Source: DATNIB01 sp035604685 (lineage in GTDB: Bacteria; Actinomycetota; Acidimicrobiia; Acidimicrobiales; RAAP-2). Taken from it: a stretch of DNA of 44,284 nucleotides. How positions within the stretch are numbered: the stretch's first letter is position 1; every line of letters starts with the position of its first letter. The stretch spans positions 1 to 44,284 of the forward strand of contig DATNIB010000061.1 in assembly GCA_035604685.1 (NCBI GenBank). The letters are read 5' to 3'. The notes beneath the pieces were generated by a model. That model saw nothing but the letters and a program-made list of their open reading frames with translations, did not search any database and was not told where the DNA came from. This document shows, piece by piece, positions 37,576 to 44,284 of this stretch. A program made the position numbers and the translations under genes.

Positions 37576-38130
37576 TTATCTCCCGCTCGGCGCTTCGAGT
37601 TCGCGCAGCCGGCGACGCGCCCGGTGCAGCCGGGACCGCACCGTCCCGACGGGCACACCGAGGGCGGTGGCGATGTCGCCGTAGCTGAGATCTTCCCAGG
37701 CGTAGAGGAGGAGCACGTCGCGCTCGACCTGGGGCAGTCTCGTGAGCGCCTCGGCGACCGCCGGCCAGAGGACGGCCGCGTCCATCGCGGCCACCAGCTG
37801 CTCGCTCGGGTCGCTGCCCCGGTCGAGTGAGGCGGCCAGCCGGGCGGTGGCCCGGAGGCGTCGGGCCTCGCTCCGGTGATGGCGGGCGAGGAGGCGGGTG
37901 GCGATGCCGTAGAGCCAGGGCCTCGCGTTCTCGTGCCGGCAGTCGTAGGTGGCTCGCCGCTCGAAGGCCACGCGGAACAGCTCACCCAGCAGCGAGTCCG
38001 CGGCGTCGGATCCCACCCGGCGGACGAAGTAGCGGTACATCGCGGTTGCATGCCGGTCGAACAGGAGGCCGAAGCGTTCCGGGTCGTCGATCGACGCCGA
38101 GATCACTCCCGCGTCCGAGTCCACCGCCAT
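37576..38130 (-). CDS. ECF-type RNA polymerase sigma factor
   Basis: The 184-residue protein contains sigma region 2 at about residues 20-92 (ERFGLLFDRHATAMYRYFVRR, then ARPWLYGIATRLLARHHRSEARR) and region 4 at about 122-178. The latter has LTRLPQVERDVLLLYAWEDLSYGDIATALGVPVGTVRSRLHRARRRLRE as its helix-turn-helix. There is no SnoaL-like extension. The ATG at 38130 is chosen because GACAAT lies six bases upstream and homology starts there; an open frame extends 67 codons further with low-complexity Arg-rich sequence. The second gene of the operon is the VOC protein, in the place where an anti-sigma factor is usual. Confidence 0.9.
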   Translation of the reverse strand: MAVDSDAGVISASIDDPERFGLLFDRHATAMYRYFVRRVGSDAADSLLGELFRVAFERRATYDCRHENARPWLYGIATRLLARHHRSEARRLRATARLAASLDRGSDPSEQLVAAMDAAVLWPAVAEALTRLPQVERDVLLLYAWEDLSYGDIATALGVPVGTVRSRLHRARRRLRELEAPSGR

Positions 38131-38142
38131 CACGCAATTGTC
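38131..38142 (-). promoter_or_regulatory. Putative leaderless promoter of the sigma factor (-10 GACAAT)
   Basis: On the minus strand GACAAT (38137-38142) stands six bases before the ATG at 38130. Confidence 0.4.
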
Positions 38143-38177
38143 GCCCGTTCGGCTCGGTCGGTTCGCATGCCGGCACG

Positions 38178-38224
38178 GTGACCGGGCCGTGACCGTCTGG
38201 GCTCGGTCGTCACCGGCGCGTGAC
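38178..38224. promoter_or_regulatory. Two pairs of 11-bp-spaced GTnAC elements
   Basis: GTGAC at 38178 and 38189 are 11 bp apart. GTCAC at 38209 and GTGAC at 38220 are also 11 bp apart. Read on the minus strand the first pair is GGTCACGGCCC and GGTCACC, similar to actinobacterial PhoP direct repeats (GTTCACC with 11-bp period). It lies between the sigma factor gene and a secreted phosphoesterase. The match is partial. Confidence 0.35.
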
Positions 38225-38366
38225 GGCCGGCTGGCGACGACCCGCTCCGATCGGCCCACAAGGCACCTGACTGGACGACTCGGCCGGTGAGCGGCCAGAT
38301 TGACGCGACGCGCTGGCGAGAGGCCGGCCAAGCGAACCCACTTTCTGCACGCCGAGAGGAGCCTTC

Positions 38367-39707
38367 GTGAGAACTCGGGCCAGGCCGCTGCTGGGATTGT
38401 TGTTCCTGGCGATGGTGCTCTTGGCGGGGTCTGCCGTGCCCGCCGCCGCCGCCCGGAAGGCGCCCGCGGTCCCCCGCGCGGCGCTGCCGGCGGGCGCCAT
38501 CAAACACATCGTCGTGATCGAGTTGGAGAACGAGGGGTACCAGAACACGTTCGGCTTCGGATCGCCGGCCTCGTACCTGAACCACACTCTGGTCCCCAAG
38601 GGTGTGGTCCTGGCCAACTACTACGGCATCGGGCATGTCAGCCTCGACAACTACGTGGCTCAGGTCTCCGGCCAGTCGCCCAACCCCGCCACCCAGTCCG
38701 ACTGCTCGGCCAACAACCGCGCCTACGTCGACGTCACACCCGGCACGCCGGCCCCCGATCAGGCCGCCGATCCGGGTCAGGTGGTGGGGCAGGGCTGCCT
38801 GTACCCAGCGAGCGTGCAGACGATCGCCAGCCAGCTCGATGCCAAGTACCCGCCAAACCGCACCACCCACGTGGCGTCGTGGCGCGCCTACGAGCAGGAC
38901 ATGGGCAACACGCCCGCGCGCGACGGCGGAACCCCCGATCCGACTGGCGGCACCGACTGCGCGCACCCGGCCATCGGGGCCGCCGACACCGCGGAGGTCG
39001 CGTCGCCGACCGACCAGTACGCGACCCGGCACGATCCCTTCCTGTGGTTCCATTCGGTGATCGACGACGCGGCCGAGTGCGACGCCAACGTCGTCCCTCT
39101 CGGCACCTTGGACGCCAATGGGGCACCGTCGCCGAGTGGCCACCTGGCCCGGGACCTGCGCTCCCAGGCGACCACGCCCCGCTTCGCGTTCATCACGCCC
39201 AACCTGTGCAATGACGGCCACGACGCCACCTGCGCCGGACCCAACAGCGATGGCACCACCACCGGCGGCCTGGTCGGCGCCGACCTCTTCCTGCGCGCCT
39301 GGGTGCCCCTCATCCTGGACTCCCCCGCCTACCGCTCGGGCGACACGTTGCTGGTCATCACGTCCGACGAGGCGGATCTCGATGCCGCCACGGATCCGAC
39401 CTTCGCGGCCGCCTGCTGCAACGAGCAGCCGGGTCCCAACACGGCGGCGCCCGGCAACGGCGGCGCCACGTCGGACTCCGCCCCGGGCGGCGGGGTCATC
39501 GGGGCGCTGCTCCTCAACCCCCGCTACATCAAGCCGGGGTCGGTCGACACGACGGGCTCCTACAACCACTACTCGGCGCTGCGCAGCTACGAGGACCTCC
39601 TGGGTCTGACGACCGGCGGTTCCGATGGCCACGGCCACCTTGGATTCGCCGGGGCGAGCGGGCTCAAGCCCTTCGGCCGCGACGTGTTCACACGGGGGGT
39701 GAAGTGA
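38367..39707 (+). CDS. Secreted phosphoesterase (phospholipase C/acid phosphatase family)
   Basis: The 446-residue protein has a signal peptide of about 28 residues (RTRARPLLGLLFLAMVLLAG, cleavage near PAAA). It then matches the PF04185-type phosphoesterase family: HIVVIELENEGYQNTFG at about 50-66 holds the metal-binding Glu/Asn. HVSLDNYVAQVSGQSPNP has the usual nucleophile environment, with Ser in place of Thr. TLLVITSDEADLD supplies a later Asp pair, and SYNHYSALRSYEDLLGL the C-terminal His. The GTG at 38367 follows GAGAGGAG with good spacing. Several Cys pairs in the middle suggest disulfides. Substrate, phospholipid or phosphomonoester, is unknown. The upstream 11-bp repeats could mean phosphate control. 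Confidence 0.86.
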   Translation: MRTRARPLLGLLFLAMVLLAGSAVPAAAARKAPAVPRAALPAGAIKHIVVIELENEGYQNTFGFGSPASYLNHTLVPKGVVLANYYGIGHVSLDNYVAQVSGQSPNPATQSDCSANNRAYVDVTPGTPAPDQAADPGQVVGQGCLYPASVQTIASQLDAKYPPNRTTHVASWRAYEQDMGNTPARDGGTPDPTGGTDCAHPAIGAADTAEVASPTDQYATRHDPFLWFHSVIDDAAECDANVVPLGTLDANGAPSPSGHLARDLRSQATTPRFAFITPNLCNDGHDATCAGPNSDGTTTGGLVGADLFLRAWVPLILDSPAYRSGDTLLVITSDEADLDAATDPTFAAACCNEQPGPNTAAPGNGGATSDSAPGGGVIGALLLNPRYIKPGSVDTTGSYNHYSALRSYEDLLGLTTGGSDGHGHLGFAGASGLKPFGRDVFTRGVK

Positions 39708-39790
39708 GGCCACGGCGATGAAGCCCGGCAGGCAAGGCCCGGCCGGCCGCCCCGGCCGCCGGCTGGGGCCCGAGCGATAGCGCCGATCCC

Positions 39791-40753
39791 GTGCTGGACG
39801 ATCTGCTCGCCACCGCGACCAGTCGGGAGCCGTGGTTCCCCGAGGACACGAAGTCCGGCGCCCGCTTCGAGCGCCTGGTCATCGGGGGCGAGGCCATGGT
39901 CCTCAAGTACCAGGACGCCCGCGACGACTGGCTGATGCGCGCCACCGGCGACACCGGGGATCGCTACGTCCGCCTCTTTGAGAGCGGGCTCTTGGCGGCG
40001 ATGCCCGGCGTGATCGACCACGCCGTCGTTGCCGCCGCGTTCGACTCGGGGGTCGGGCGCATCCTGCTGCGCGACGTCTCTTCAGGGCTTTTGACGCCGG
40101 GCGTGCCGTTCACCGCCGAGCAGCACGCGCGGTTCCTCGACCACATGGCCCGCCTCCACTCGGCCTTCTGGGGCTGGCGGGACGAGGTCGGCTTGACCCC
40201 CCTCGCCGTTCGCTACCTCACGTTCTCGCCCGCGGTGGCCCGGTCGGAGGCGGCCATCGGGTCGACCGCGGTCGTCCCCCGCATCATGGCGGAGGGCTGG
40301 GATCGGCTGCGCGAGGTCTCGCCATCACTGGCGGCGATCGTGTTCCCCCTGTTCGACGACCCGGCACCGCTGATCGGGGGGTTGGCCGCGGTGCCGCACA
40401 CGCTCGTTCACGGCGACTGGAAGGCGGCCAACCTCGGCAGCCACGCCGACGGCCGGACGATCCTGCTCGACTTCGGGGAGCTCCCGGGCGAGGCGTCGCC
40501 GATCGCCGATCTCGGCTGGTATCTCGCCCTCAACGCCGCCCTGTTGCCCGAATCCAAGGACGCCACCATCGACCGGTACCGAGCGGCCCTCGAGCGCCAC
40601 GGGGTCGCCACCGACGGCTGGTGGGAGGCCGCCGTCGCCCTCGAACTGCTTGGCACCCTGGTGCAGTTCGGCTGGGAGAAGGCCCTCGGCGGACCCGGTC
40701 CCGAGCTGGGCTGGTGGGAGGCCCGCGCGCTCGAGGGCGTCCACCAGCTTTGA
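39791..40753 (+). CDS. Aminoglycoside-phosphotransferase-like kinase
   Basis: The 320-residue protein has the APH/choline-kinase fold. The catalytic loop HGDWKAANL is at residues 207-215 with D209, and the metal-binding DFG at 227-229 is in ILLDFGELPG. An N-lobe strand VIGGEAMVLKYQD holds the probable ATP Lys. LDHMARLHSAFWGW and ADLGWYLALN are typical C-lobe segments. Most chromosomal genes of this kind phosphorylate small hydroxylated molecules rather than confer drug resistance. The GTG at 39791 has no clear ribosome site. Its stop overlaps the methyltransferase TTG start by three bases, so the two may modify one substrate. Confidence 0.85.
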   Translation: MLDDLLATATSREPWFPEDTKSGARFERLVIGGEAMVLKYQDARDDWLMRATGDTGDRYVRLFESGLLAAMPGVIDHAVVAAAFDSGVGRILLRDVSSGLLTPGVPFTAEQHARFLDHMARLHSAFWGWRDEVGLTPLAVRYLTFSPAVARSEAAIGSTAVVPRIMAEGWDRLREVSPSLAAIVFPLFDDPAPLIGGLAAVPHTLVHGDWKAANLGSHADGRTILLDFGELPGEASPIADLGWYLALNAALLPESKDATIDRYRAALERHGVATDGWWEAAVALELLGTLVQFGWEKALGGPGPELGWWEARALEGVHQL

Positions 40754-41565
40754 CGACCGCCTACGGAGCAACCGTGGCCGGCGGCTGGACCGCCGCCGAG
40801 GTGGTCTACCGGCCCCTGGCGGTGGCGCTCGTCGCGGCCTGCCCGGTCCGGTTGGCGGGAAGGCGGGTGCTCGATGTCGGCAGCGGCCCCGGCGCGGTCG
40901 CGTCGGCCGCCGCCGCCGCCGGCGCCACCGTGGTCGCCGTCGACCGGTCGGCCCCGATGCTCGAGGCGCGGCCGGACCGGACCTGGCCGGCGGCCGTGGC
41001 CGACGTGCTCGCGCTCCCGGCCGGCCCCCGCACCTTCGACATCGTCCTCGCCGCCTTTCTGCTCAACCACCTCGACCCGCTCGCCGCGCTCGCAGAGATG
41101 GCCCGCGTGGTCCGCCCGGGCGGGGCGGTCGTCGCCTCGACCTGGGCGGCCCGCCCCGACCCGGTGAAGTCGGCGATCGATCGAGTCCTGGCCGATCGCG
41201 GGTGGGAGCCGCCCGACTGGTATCGGCAGATGAAGTCGGTGATCGAAGAGGTCTCGGGCGATCCGGAGCGGCTGGGAGCGGCGACACAGCAGGCGGGTCT
41301 GGTCGACGTGGCAACGACGATCCACGCCGAGCACCTGGCGGTGCGCGATCCGTTGGCCGCGGTCGGCTACCGCCTCGCCACCCCGCACATCGCGCCCTGG
41401 GTGTCCGCGCTCGGTGTGGCCGAGCGGAACCGACTTGTTCAGGAGAGCGCGACGGCGGTCGAGCCGCTGCTGGAGGAGTGGCGACCAGCCGCCATCTTCC
41501 TGACCGCACGGGTGGAGCGGAAGGTCGGCCGCCGGGTCGGCGCGCCCGCCGACCGACCGAGCTGA
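40750..41565 (+). CDS. Class I SAM-dependent methyltransferase
   Basis: The 271-residue protein has SAM motif I VLDVGSGPGAVAS at residues 40-52, acidic motif II VVAVDRSAPML, and a motif IV region FDIVLAAFLLNHLDPLAALAEMARVVRPGGAVVASTW. The C-terminal third is substrate-specific and not recognised. A TTG at 40750 overlaps the upstream kinase stop as TTGA; a GTG at 40774 follows GGAG and is an equally good start eight codons later. The gene converges on the TetR regulator with about 20 bases between. Substrate is unknown. Confidence 0.85.
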   Translation: MTTAYGATVAGGWTAAEVVYRPLAVALVAACPVRLAGRRVLDVGSGPGAVASAAAAAGATVVAVDRSAPMLEARPDRTWPAAVADVLALPAGPRTFDIVLAAFLLNHLDPLAALAEMARVVRPGGAVVASTWAARPDPVKSAIDRVLADRGWEPPDWYRQMKSVIEEVSGDPERLGAATQQAGLVDVATTIHAEHLAVRDPLAAVGYRLATPHIAPWVSALGVAERNRLVQESATAVEPLLEEWRPAAIFLTARVERKVGRRVGAPADRPS

Positions 41566-41585
41566 CCGCGACGCGGCCGGCGCGT

Positions 41586-42191
41586 CTATCGGCGCAGTTC
41601 GGCCGTGGTGAGACCGTCGAGCAGCTGGCTGGCGACGGCCTGGAAACGTTCGATGTCGCCGAAGGGTCGAGCCACCAGCATCGCCCCCTCCAGACCGCTC
41701 ACCACCATCCGGGCGGTCTTGCTGGGATCTCCCGCAAATTCGAGAGTTCCGTCATCCCTCCCTCTCGCCAGGACACGGGCGAGCCAGACCTCGTTGTCGT
41801 TGAAGAAGCGGACGACGATCTCTTGCATGGAGGGCGGGAGGGTCTGGTACTCGGCGGCCAGCATGCCGCAGAGGCACATTCGCTGCTCGCGCAGCACGGC
41901 GAGGTAGAGGTCGGCGTAGGCGTCCAAACGGGCCGGCGCGTCCGCGACCCGTGATTCGACCGTCGCCAACGCGTCGGCGAAGCGGGTGGCGTAGCGGGTG
42001 AGGAGCGCCTCTCCGAGCTCGGCCTTGCTGGCGAAGTGGTAGTGCAGCGCCGCTTTGGTGATCTTCAACTCGCGCGCCACGTCGGCATAGCTGAAGGCGT
42101 TGAAGCCTCGGACCTGCACCAGCTGCTCGGCCACGTCGAGGATCCGGGTCGAAGTCGGGGGCTTCCTGGCTCCGTCGCCCGTCGTGGCCAC
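41586..42191 (-). CDS. TetR-family transcriptional repressor
   Basis: The 201-residue protein has a TetR helix-turn-helix at about residues 15-62, with ILDVAEQLVQVRGFNAFSYADVARELKITKAALHYHFASKAELGEALL. The C-terminal ligand domain contains MCLCGMLAAEYQTLP, found in many AcrR-type regulators of efflux or reactive-compound genes. The two Cys there could sense electrophiles, as in NemR, but this is inference. The GTG at 42191 has TATTGT six bases upstream. It is divergent from the cupin gene across an 83-base gap containing a dyad, so it probably controls itself and the cupin. Confidence 0.9.
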   Translation of the reverse strand: MATTGDGARKPPTSTRILDVAEQLVQVRGFNAFSYADVARELKITKAALHYHFASKAELGEALLTRYATRFADALATVESRVADAPARLDAYADLYLAVLREQRMCLCGMLAAEYQTLPPSMQEIVVRFFNDNEVWLARVLARGRDDGTLEFAGDPSKTARMVVSGLEGAMLVARPFGDIERFQAVASQLLDGLTTAELRR

Positions 42192-42197
42192 CGGAAC

Positions 42198-42237
42198 ACA
42201 ATAGCCGGTTGACTCCTAACCATCTAGTAAGTAAGAA
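42198..42237. promoter_or_regulatory. Divergent TetR/cupin promoters with dyad
   Basis: On the plus strand TTGACT (42209-42214) and TAAGAA (42232-42237) stand 17 bp apart and would drive the cupin. On the minus strand TATTGT (42198-42203) is six bases before the TetR GTG. Between the plus-strand boxes CTAAC and GTAAG (42216-42231) form an imperfect dyad, a likely TetR operator. Confidence 0.5.
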
Positions 42238-42274
42238 TGACTCTGTGAACTGGCGCTCTCAGGAGGGAAGAGAC

Positions 42275-42628
42275 ATGTACGAGACCGAGAACCGGAGCTT
42301 TGCCCAGCCCGACGAGACCCGGGAGTTCCCGAACGGCAGGGCCGAGATCCTGAAGGTGGGTGGGGCGGAGGTCGGGCGGCTCATCTTTCAGCCGGGATGG
42401 CGCTGGTCGAACGACGTGAAGCCGATCGCCCAGACGCCGAGCTGTGAGGCACCGCACTTCCAGTACCACGTGAGCGGGCAGCTGGCGATCCGAATGGACG
42501 ATGGGACCGAATTTGTGGCCGGTCCCGGTGCCGTGACGGTCCTGCCGAGCGGTCACGACGCCTGGGTGGTCGGCGACGAGCCGGTCGTGACGGTGGACTG
42601 GTTCGGCGCGAGTTCCTACGCCAAGTAG
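42275..42628 (+). CDS. Single-domain cupin
   Basis: The 117-residue protein is one cupin barrel. EVGRLIFQPGWRWSNDVKPI, APHFQYHVSGQLAIRMDDGTEFVAGPGAVTVLPSGHDAWVVGDEPVV and the final VDWFG match a common bacterial cupin subgroup. The His at 61 and 65 and the HDAW His at 94 may bind a metal, although the standard two-His-one-Glu order is not complete. The ATG at 42275 follows AGGAGGGA at 42261, the best ribosome site in the area. An in-frame TTG at 42209 overlaps the -35 box and is unlikely. Function is unknown; control by the TetR neighbour is probable. Confidence 0.85.
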   Translation: MYETENRSFAQPDETREFPNGRAEILKVGGAEVGRLIFQPGWRWSNDVKPIAQTPSCEAPHFQYHVSGQLAIRMDDGTEFVAGPGAVTVLPSGHDAWVVGDEPVVTVDWFGASSYAK

Positions 42629-42649
42629 CCGGCCCCGCGGGGATCGGCG

Positions 42650-43462
42650 TCAAACCGGACTTCGCGCGAGTTCGTAGGCAAACTCGATCGTTTGAAAGAA
42701 CTGTCCGGTGGGATCACTCGAGGTGAGCTCGCGCCGGAGATCTTCTTCGAACTCATCGGCGAGATCGGCGAGTACCTCTTTGGAAAGGAGTGATGTGGAA
42801 TATACGAAACCGACCAGCGCCTCGGGGGTCCACTGGTAGGCGATCGGGAATTGGTAGGAGCCGATCACCTGGAAACCTGCTCCTTGGAGAACGACCCCAT
42901 CCGGCCGGTCCGCTCTCACTCGCTCCCAGTCGGGCGGTATCCGGTCATGAGCCTTGACCTTGATCTTCCACCGGTCGATGGTGGCCGACATCGCCTGCTG
43001 CCAAGGGGCCTCTCCATGGTCAGGGGGCCAGCTCCAAAGCAGGGCGAGACATCGACCCGGTCGGAGCCAGCGACGGGCATTTCGGGCGACGAGCTCGCGG
43101 TGAACACGATGAAAGCCATTGCCGATGGCAACGAGGTCGAAGGACTGCTCAGGGGCGACGACGTCCTCGGCTCGTGCGGTCAAGAATCGGATGTGTCGAA
43201 CTCCAGCTTCCTCGGCTTTCTCGCGGCCGACGCTGATCATGTCCGGCTCCTGGTCGACGGCCCACACCTCCTCGAAAGAGCCGTGCAGGGCGAAGCTGAT
43301 CTGGCCCGTGCCACAAGCCAGATCGAGGAGTCGACCTCCGCCCTCCACTTCGGCTCGTGCCAGGAGGTCGTCGATGAGCGCCGAGGGATAGGGCACTCGG
43401 AACCTGTCGTAGTAGCGAGCCGTTCCGCGGTAGAGGTCCTTCCGGAACCCCGGATCGTCCAC
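42650..43462 (-). CDS. Class I SAM-dependent methyltransferase
   Basis: The 270-residue protein has the N-terminal YRGTARYYDRFRVPYP, motif I RLLDLACGTGQISFAL (LDLACGTG at 46-53), the acidic residue in VWAVDQEPDMI at about 70, and SFDLVAIGNGFHRVHRELVARNARRWLRPGRCLALLWS. This is the pattern of methyltransferases acting on small molecules. Unlike its neighbours it uses more AT-rich codons in places, for instance around 42690-42800. The GTG at 43462 follows GGGAGA on the minus strand. It converges on the cupin with 21 bases between. Substrate is unknown. Confidence 0.86.
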   Translation of the reverse strand: MDDPGFRKDLYRGTARYYDRFRVPYPSALIDDLLARAEVEGGGRLLDLACGTGQISFALHGSFEEVWAVDQEPDMISVGREKAEEAGVRHIRFLTARAEDVVAPEQSFDLVAIGNGFHRVHRELVARNARRWLRPGRCLALLWSWPPDHGEAPWQQAMSATIDRWKIKVKAHDRIPPDWERVRADRPDGVVLQGAGFQVIGSYQFPIAYQWTPEALVGFVYSTSLLSKEVLADLADEFEEDLRRELTSSDPTGQFFQTIEFAYELARSPV

Positions 43463-43557
43463 CGAGCCATTCTCCCAGAGCCAGTCCGCGGGGTATCCGT
43501 GGTGGTCAGTGGTCCGGTTGGCGAACCAGTCCGATCTCCGGGCGTCGATGGACGACC

Positions 43558-43593
43558 TACGCTAGGGCGATGCCAGCCCGGGGGGGCGTGTGA
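43558..43593 (+). promoter_or_regulatory. Putative leaderless leader peptide with G7 tract
   Basis: TACGCT (43558-43563) is followed by six bases and an ATG at 43570, which opens a seven-codon frame, MPARGGV, ending at TGA 43591-43593. Its stop overlaps the GTG start of the lipoprotein as GTGA. A run of seven G at 43580-43586 lies inside. One extra G would fuse the ATG in frame with the lipoprotein. Confidence 0.4.
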
Positions 43594-44284
43594 GAGGTCC
43601 GCAAGGTAGGGGGTTGATACGCGCAGCGGTAGTGGCGGCGATCGCGCTCGTGCTCATCGGGACCGCCGCTTGCAGCAGCGGTGGCGGCCCGAAACCGGCC
43701 CATCGTGCGACGAAGACGACGTCCACGACCACAACCACGGTGAAGAGTGTCCAGCTGCAGTGGTCGGCCCCCCAACAGATCGATAGTGGCGAGAACGGCC
43801 TGGGCGACGTCTCGTGTCCCACCGTGAGCTTCTGCGTGGCGGTCGGTTCGACCGGCCCGGGGGTGGTGAGCAGTGCCTACATCTGGAACGGAACTTCGTG
43901 GTCTGCGACCGCCCCCCAGCTCTTCGCCCAGGACACCTCGGGCTACAACCACATCTCCTGTCCGACACCCAGCTTCTGCTTGGCGGGCGCCCCGGACGGG
44001 GGAGCGCTGGTCTGGGACGGCAGTTCGTGGTCCGCCAGCTCGCAGATCCGGTGGCCCGATCCCAACGACGGCATCACGAATCTCTCCTGTGCGACGGCCA
44101 GCTTCTGTGTCGCCGGCGACGAGGACGGGGACATACGGGTCTGGAACGGCACCTCGTGGTCTATCGATCACCAGGTCGTGCCGGGCTCAACCTCCGGCGG
44201 TGCTCACGCCGTCTCTTGCCCCACGCCGAGCTTCTGCATGGCGGTGAATACCCTCGGGAACGCGATCGAATGGAACGGCAGCTC
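43590..44284 (+). CDS. Repeat lipoprotein, truncated by the window end
   Basis: The frame is open from GTG 43590 to the window edge, giving 231 residues with no stop. The signal peptide ends in a lipobox GTAAC with the lipid-bearing Cys at residue 28. A linker rich in Thr, Lys and Ser follows. Then four repeats of 43-48 residues begin at about residue 74, each with SCPTxSFCxAxG and later a Trp-rich IWNGTSWS-like strand. This pattern resembles extracellular beta-propeller repeats; the paired Cys probably form disulfides. A TTG at 43614 is an alternative start. The minus-strand frame opposite is a shadow. Function is unknown. Confidence 0.8.
   Translation, partial: MRGPQGRGLIRAAVVAAIALVLIGTAACSSGGGPKPAHRATKTTSTTTTTVKSVQLQWSAPQQIDSGENGLGDVSCPTVSFCVAVGSTGPGVVSSAYIWNGTSWSATAPQLFAQDTSGYNHISCPTPSFCLAGAPDGGALVWDGSSWSASSQIRWPDPNDGITNLSCATASFCVAGDEDGDIRVWNGTSWSIDHQVVPGSTSGGAHAVSCPTPSFCMAVNTLGNAIEWNGS

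Noticed and set aside
42209..42274. N-terminal extension of the cupin from a TTG at 42209
   Set aside because: That TTG is the -35 box itself, and a strong ribosome site stands before the ATG at 42275.
43557..44171. Minus-strand frame opposite the last lipoprotein
   Set aside because: The plus strand has a signal peptide, lipobox and Cys repeats, while the minus frame has no such signals.

Overview
The window is very GC-rich bacterial chromosome, about 44 kb, and reads as ordinary Actinomycetota core genome, most like the Acidimicrobiia. This placement is inferred from gene content and no marker was searched. Supporting signs are an HspR-type dnaK operon, a GlnR-type operator, a PPOX protein of the F420-linked class, DUF2510 and DUF4395 proteins, cell-wall-binding repeat 2 proteins, and many GTG starts.

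Layout. 1-1.4 kb: an 8-bp tandem repeat and two small membrane proteins. 1.5-3.7 kb: ammonium transporter plus PII protein behind a four-element GlnR-like operator, closed by a strong hairpin. 3.8-5.6 kb (minus strand): a PPOX oxidoreductase, a cyclic-nucleotide-binding protein with a duplicated tail, and phosphoglycerate mutase. 5.6-12.2 kb: the heat-shock operon dnaK-grpE-dnaJ-hspR-clpB. 12.2-14.2 kb (minus): an amidase and a DUF2510 membrane protein. 14.3-28.6 kb: purine synthesis genes purA-D-B-C-S-Q, then purL, then purF-M with pyrE. This series is broken by a minus-strand small basic protein, a minus-strand PHP phosphoesterase and a ferritin-like diiron protein. 28.7-31.9 kb: a lipoprotein coupled to an unusual membrane AAA+ FtsH-like protease. 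31.95-32.2 kb: tRNA-Phe and tRNA-Asp. 32.3-36.3 kb (minus): two large secreted proteins with cell-wall-binding repeats, one carrying Ig-like repeats and one a GH43-like propeller. 36.4-44.3 kb: DUF4395 protein, an ECF sigma factor with a VOC-domain partner, a secreted phosphoesterase, a kinase-like phosphotransferase, two methyltransferases, a TetR/cupin divergent pair, and a truncated repeat lipoprotein at the window edge.

How the genes work together. The pur genes cover most steps from PRPP to IMP and on to AMP; purN, purE, purK and purH are not in the window. They are packed with 4-bp stop/start overlaps, so translational coupling is likely. The chaperone operon is a complete DnaK/DnaJ/GrpE/ClpB disaggregase set with its own repressor. 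Amt and PII form the usual ammonium uptake and sensing pair.

A recurring theme is that about nine genes have a TANNNT-like -10 element only 6-7 nt before the start codon, which predicts leaderless mRNAs. The items I consider most worth a second look are the FtsH-like protease with its inserts and partner lipoprotein, the sigma factor paired with a VOC fusion, the GlnR-like tetrad, the duplicated cyclic-nucleotide-binding tail, and the G-tract/leader-peptide arrangement before the last lipoprotein. I did not find a clear wholly new system such as a defence island, a biosynthetic cluster or a CRISPR array.
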